Positions 20,586-21,425 of a stretch of 21,425 nucleotides of DNA are shown here, in pieces. This DNA is from a virus. The notes under the pieces are model-generated. The model was not told the DNA's origin and ran no database searches. It saw only the letters and a list, made by a program, of their open reading frames with translations. Position numbers and translations under genes: made by a program. The stretch's first letter is position 1. Each line of letters begins with the position of its first letter. The DNA is taken from positions 1 to 21,425 of IMG/VR virus record IMGVR_UViG_3300004807_000152; one strand, written 5' to 3'.

Positions 20586-21019
20586 GTGTTCTTCTCCTTT
20601 AGTTTTGCTTGAACTGCAAGATATAAACTTTCCCAATCGTGTTGCTCTGCGGCTAATTTTTGTATGTCCTCATCCGTCAGTCCTACCCATGTGCGCTGTT
20701 GGTCTTTGTACAGCGGGATAGCGCAATCATCATTTTTGTTTGTTTCAAACCAAAGACGCAATGCCTCGTCATAGCCAAACCAACCCACGCAGTCTTGCTC
20801 GCGTTGCATTTCCTCAACCAGCACGGCCCCCTTAATCACATATTTTTCAGCACAAGCAACGCAATAAAGCGCATGGCCGCCACTAGCGCCACATTCAGCA
20901 CAGCCCACAGATTGGGTTTTGTCTAACGCCTTGTTCGCCATCTCCAGTGCGTTCTTCAAGCGGTGCAACTCAATCTCTATCTCTTTCAGTTTGTGGATTG
21001 CTTCAAATGTTTTTTCCAT
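20582..21019 (-). CDS. Phage protein with coiled coil and zinc-finger-like cluster (145 aa)
   Basis: The 145 residues begin with a helical heptad-like region (MEKTFEAIHKLKEIEIELHR, about 1-35). A CAEC...CVAC cluster follows (Cys 40, 43, 53, 56), likely a zinc site. The C-terminal part has 'PLYKDQQRTWVGLTDEDIQK', a segment frequent in uncultured-phage proteins. No function is known to me. It starts behind GGAGG inside the end of the preceding small gene. Confidence 0.78.
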   Translation of the reverse strand: MEKTFEAIHKLKEIEIELHRLKNALEMANKALDKTQSVGCAECGASGGHALYCVACAEKYVIKGAVLVEEMQREQDCVGWFGYDEALRLWFETNKNDDCAIPLYKDQQRTWVGLTDEDIQKLAAEQHDWESLYLAVQAKLKEKNT

Positions 21020-21176
21020 CTTTATCCTCCATCTCCCTCAGCATATTGCTTAAGGCAAACATCTTCTTTGTTGTATCCATCTGTTGCTTGTGCAGTTGAT
21101 TCATTGCCTCAATCAATGCTTGGTTTGCACCATACAATTCATTTATCTCGTCTTTGATTTCTTGTTTGGTTTTCAT
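21003..21176 (-). CDS. Small coiled-coil protein (57 aa)
   Basis: Fifty-seven codons starting behind AAGGGGAC (MKTKQEIKDEINELYGANQA ... LREMEDKDGKNI). The whole protein is a charged helix with heptad character. It begins in an ATGA overlap with the gene upstream and overlaps the next gene by 17 bases, whose GGAGG site it contains. Function unknown. Confidence 0.68.
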   Translation of the reverse strand: MKTKQEIKDEINELYGANQALIEAMNQLHKQQMDTTKKMFALSNMLREMEDKDGKNI

Positions 21177-21425
21177 TCTTGTCCCCTTGCTCGAATATCT
21201 TGAGTAATACTTTGTTGAGCATAAAAATATCCTTTTTTAATATTTTCATTTTTGTCATGCAAAATTCTGTTTTCTACAATCTTTGCACACGCCTCACGCT
21301 CACGCTCTGCTATTGCCTTCGCAAAAATAACCAAACCCGCTCCATCACCGTCCAAATAATCATCGGTATGGTTAAATCGTTTACCATCCCATTCATGTTT
21401 GGTAACTGCTATAACCCCGCATTGA
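21173..21425 (-). CDS. Phage accessory protein (partial, N-terminus outside window)
   Basis: The frame is open from the right edge to a TGA at 21173. It ends with 'AIAEREREACAKIVENRILH' and finally ARGQE. This 'a.EREREACAk..e......aI.aRg' tail is very common at the C-terminus of small phage accessory proteins of otherwise unrelated sequence. The start is outside the window; an internal TTG at 21355 is unlikely to be real. It leads a chain of overlapping leftward genes that runs into the ParB-like protein and replication genes. Confidence 0.75.
   Translation of the reverse strand, partial: QCGVIAVTKHEWDGKRFNHTDDYLDGDGAGLVIFAKAIAEREREACAKIVENRILHDKNENIKKGYFYAQQSITQDIRARGQE

Noticed and set aside
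1-21425. tRNA genes, integrase, attachment sites, lysis genes.
   Set aside because: I looked for these and saw none; the window covers packaging, head, replication and small accessory genes only.

Overview
The window is part of a tailed double-stranded DNA phage (Caudoviricetes) or prophage genome. The head-packaging block reads in order as small terminase, LexA-like regulator, large terminase, P22-type portal, GroES-like co-chaperonin, scaffold-like protein, decoration-like protein and major capsid protein. No ribosomal, metabolic, integrase or tRNA gene is visible, so host and lifestyle cannot be read from the sequence. The portal type suggests a podovirus-like particle, and the general style resembles uncultured aquatic phages; both are inferences.

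Layout. (1) 1-12540, minus strand: late genes read leftward from terS through terL, portal, head proteins and large beta-rich virion proteins to a partial DUF6321-like gene at the left edge. Two clear intrinsic terminators (about 2702-2723 and 3573-3602) and a consensus promoter (3544-3571) split the virion genes into transcription units. (2) 12541-12735: a divergent control region, with a predicted promoter for terS and an operator-like repeat. (3) 12736-17238, plus strand: eighteen small, mostly unrecognised genes plus one gp88-like Cys-rich gene. (4) 17239-17304: a convergent junction with a hairpin. (5) 17305-21425, minus strand: TOPRIM primase-like protein, SF2 helicase, ParB-like protein and small phage accessory genes, chained by short overlaps.

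The main discovery is in region 3. Five intercistronic elements (13028-13079, 13302-13353, 13602-13654, 14662-14713, 15301-15352) each fold as a complete type I hammerhead self-cleaving ribozyme. Each has the invariant CUGANGA and GAA core, three helices with compensatory changes between copies, and a C at the cleavage site. Cleavage is predicted 22-27 nt upstream of the next start codon and leaves every downstream cistron with nearly the same leader (CAACUA...AAGGAAA). In three copies the ribozyme core is also coding sequence: the upstream gene ends ...Thr-Asp-Glu-X-stop, and its UGA lies in ribozyme loop II. The array would cut one early polycistronic transcript into small units with uniform 5' ends, possibly gated by translation. 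Beyond the last ribozyme the operon changes to conventional stop/start overlaps.

A second pattern is the 10-mer CAACAAGTTG (or its complement CAACTTGTTG), present eight times. Two copies lie just downstream of predicted promoters for terS and for the LexA-like gene, and one is at the convergent junction. It may be the operator of a phage regulator.
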